A DNA stretch of 64,000 nt, from assembly GCA_039000515.1 (NCBI GenBank), contig JBCFYV010000100.1, forward strand, positions 26,966,818 to 27,030,817. The letters are read 5' to 3'. The notes below the pieces were generated by a model, which had not been told where the DNA came from, did no database searches, and saw only the letters and a program-made list of their open reading frames with translations. Each line of letters starts with the position of its first letter. Position 1 is the first letter of the stretch. Source of the DNA: Timema cristinae. Taxonomy: Eukaryota; Arthropoda; Insecta; Phasmatodea; Timematidae. The translations under genes were made by a program, and so were the position numbers. Below, in pieces: positions 63,934 through 64,000 of this stretch.

Positions 63934-64000
63934 GGCTACCCACTTCAGTGTCTCGCAATACACTGGACTACTAATGACGGGGAGATCAGGGTTCAAATCC
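63934..64000 (+). repeat. SINE C head, cut by window end
   Basis: GCTACCCACTTCAGTGTCTC, ACTACTAATGACGGGGAGAT, GGGTTCAAATCC at the last base. The copy continues beyond the window. Confidence 0.8.

Overview
The window reads as a repeat-saturated, AT-rich stretch of an animal nuclear genome, most likely an arthropod. The grounds are several tRNA-derived SINE families with (TAA)n tails, remnants of jockey-like and other non-LTR retrotransposons, Tc1/mariner, pogo, hAT and Harbinger DNA elements, and MADF-domain ORFs, a family much expanded in arthropods. No bacterial-style operon, rRNA gene, CRISPR array or convincing multi-exon host gene is visible. Most long ORFs are translations of SINEs or tandem repeats. 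I could not name the species.

Layout. 1-9 kb: SINE copies of families A, B, C, D and F, an AT-rich insert with inverted ends (2504-3307) and an old degenerate array (5430-7112). 9-19 kb: scattered SINEs, a Tc1-like remnant and palindromic MITE-K copies. 19.3-21.7 kb: a tandem array of about 50 monomers of 46 bp that begins at a LINE C-terminal remnant and whose monomer itself encodes the LINE motif IELAQDRDR. 23.8-26.7 kb: a mariner-type element (TA target site, inverted ends, transposase C-terminus on the minus strand) that contains a 33-bp tandem array, a 5S-rRNA-like patch and a frameshifted jockey-type Gag. 26.8-29.6 kb: a MADF remnant behind an NRF-1-like palindrome, then a Harbinger element carrying a MADF ORF nested inside a second Harbinger-like element. 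30-47 kb: more SINEs, MITE-K copies, a 33-bp minisatellite, a hAT MITE with a perfect 8-bp target duplication and a foldback element. 47.3-47.9 kb: a pyrimidine-only minisatellite. 48-64 kb: nested SINE and MITE insertions and old SINE C copies.

How the parts relate. SINE families A, B and C have different heads or bodies but share one 3' end (consensus ...CGTATAACCCGAACGGGTAGTAAGACGCGGTGCTAA, then (TAA)n). Target-site duplications of 9-16 bp can be read around many A and B copies; C copies are more decayed and are often the targets. This gives a relative order: C and MITE-K old, A and B younger. Several B copies are 5'-truncated but still flanked by duplications, and one insertion carries two B 3' ends with unique DNA between them, like a transduction. 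All statements come from reading the sequence by eye. Family names (A to L) are labels made up for this window, and boundaries of old copies are approximate.
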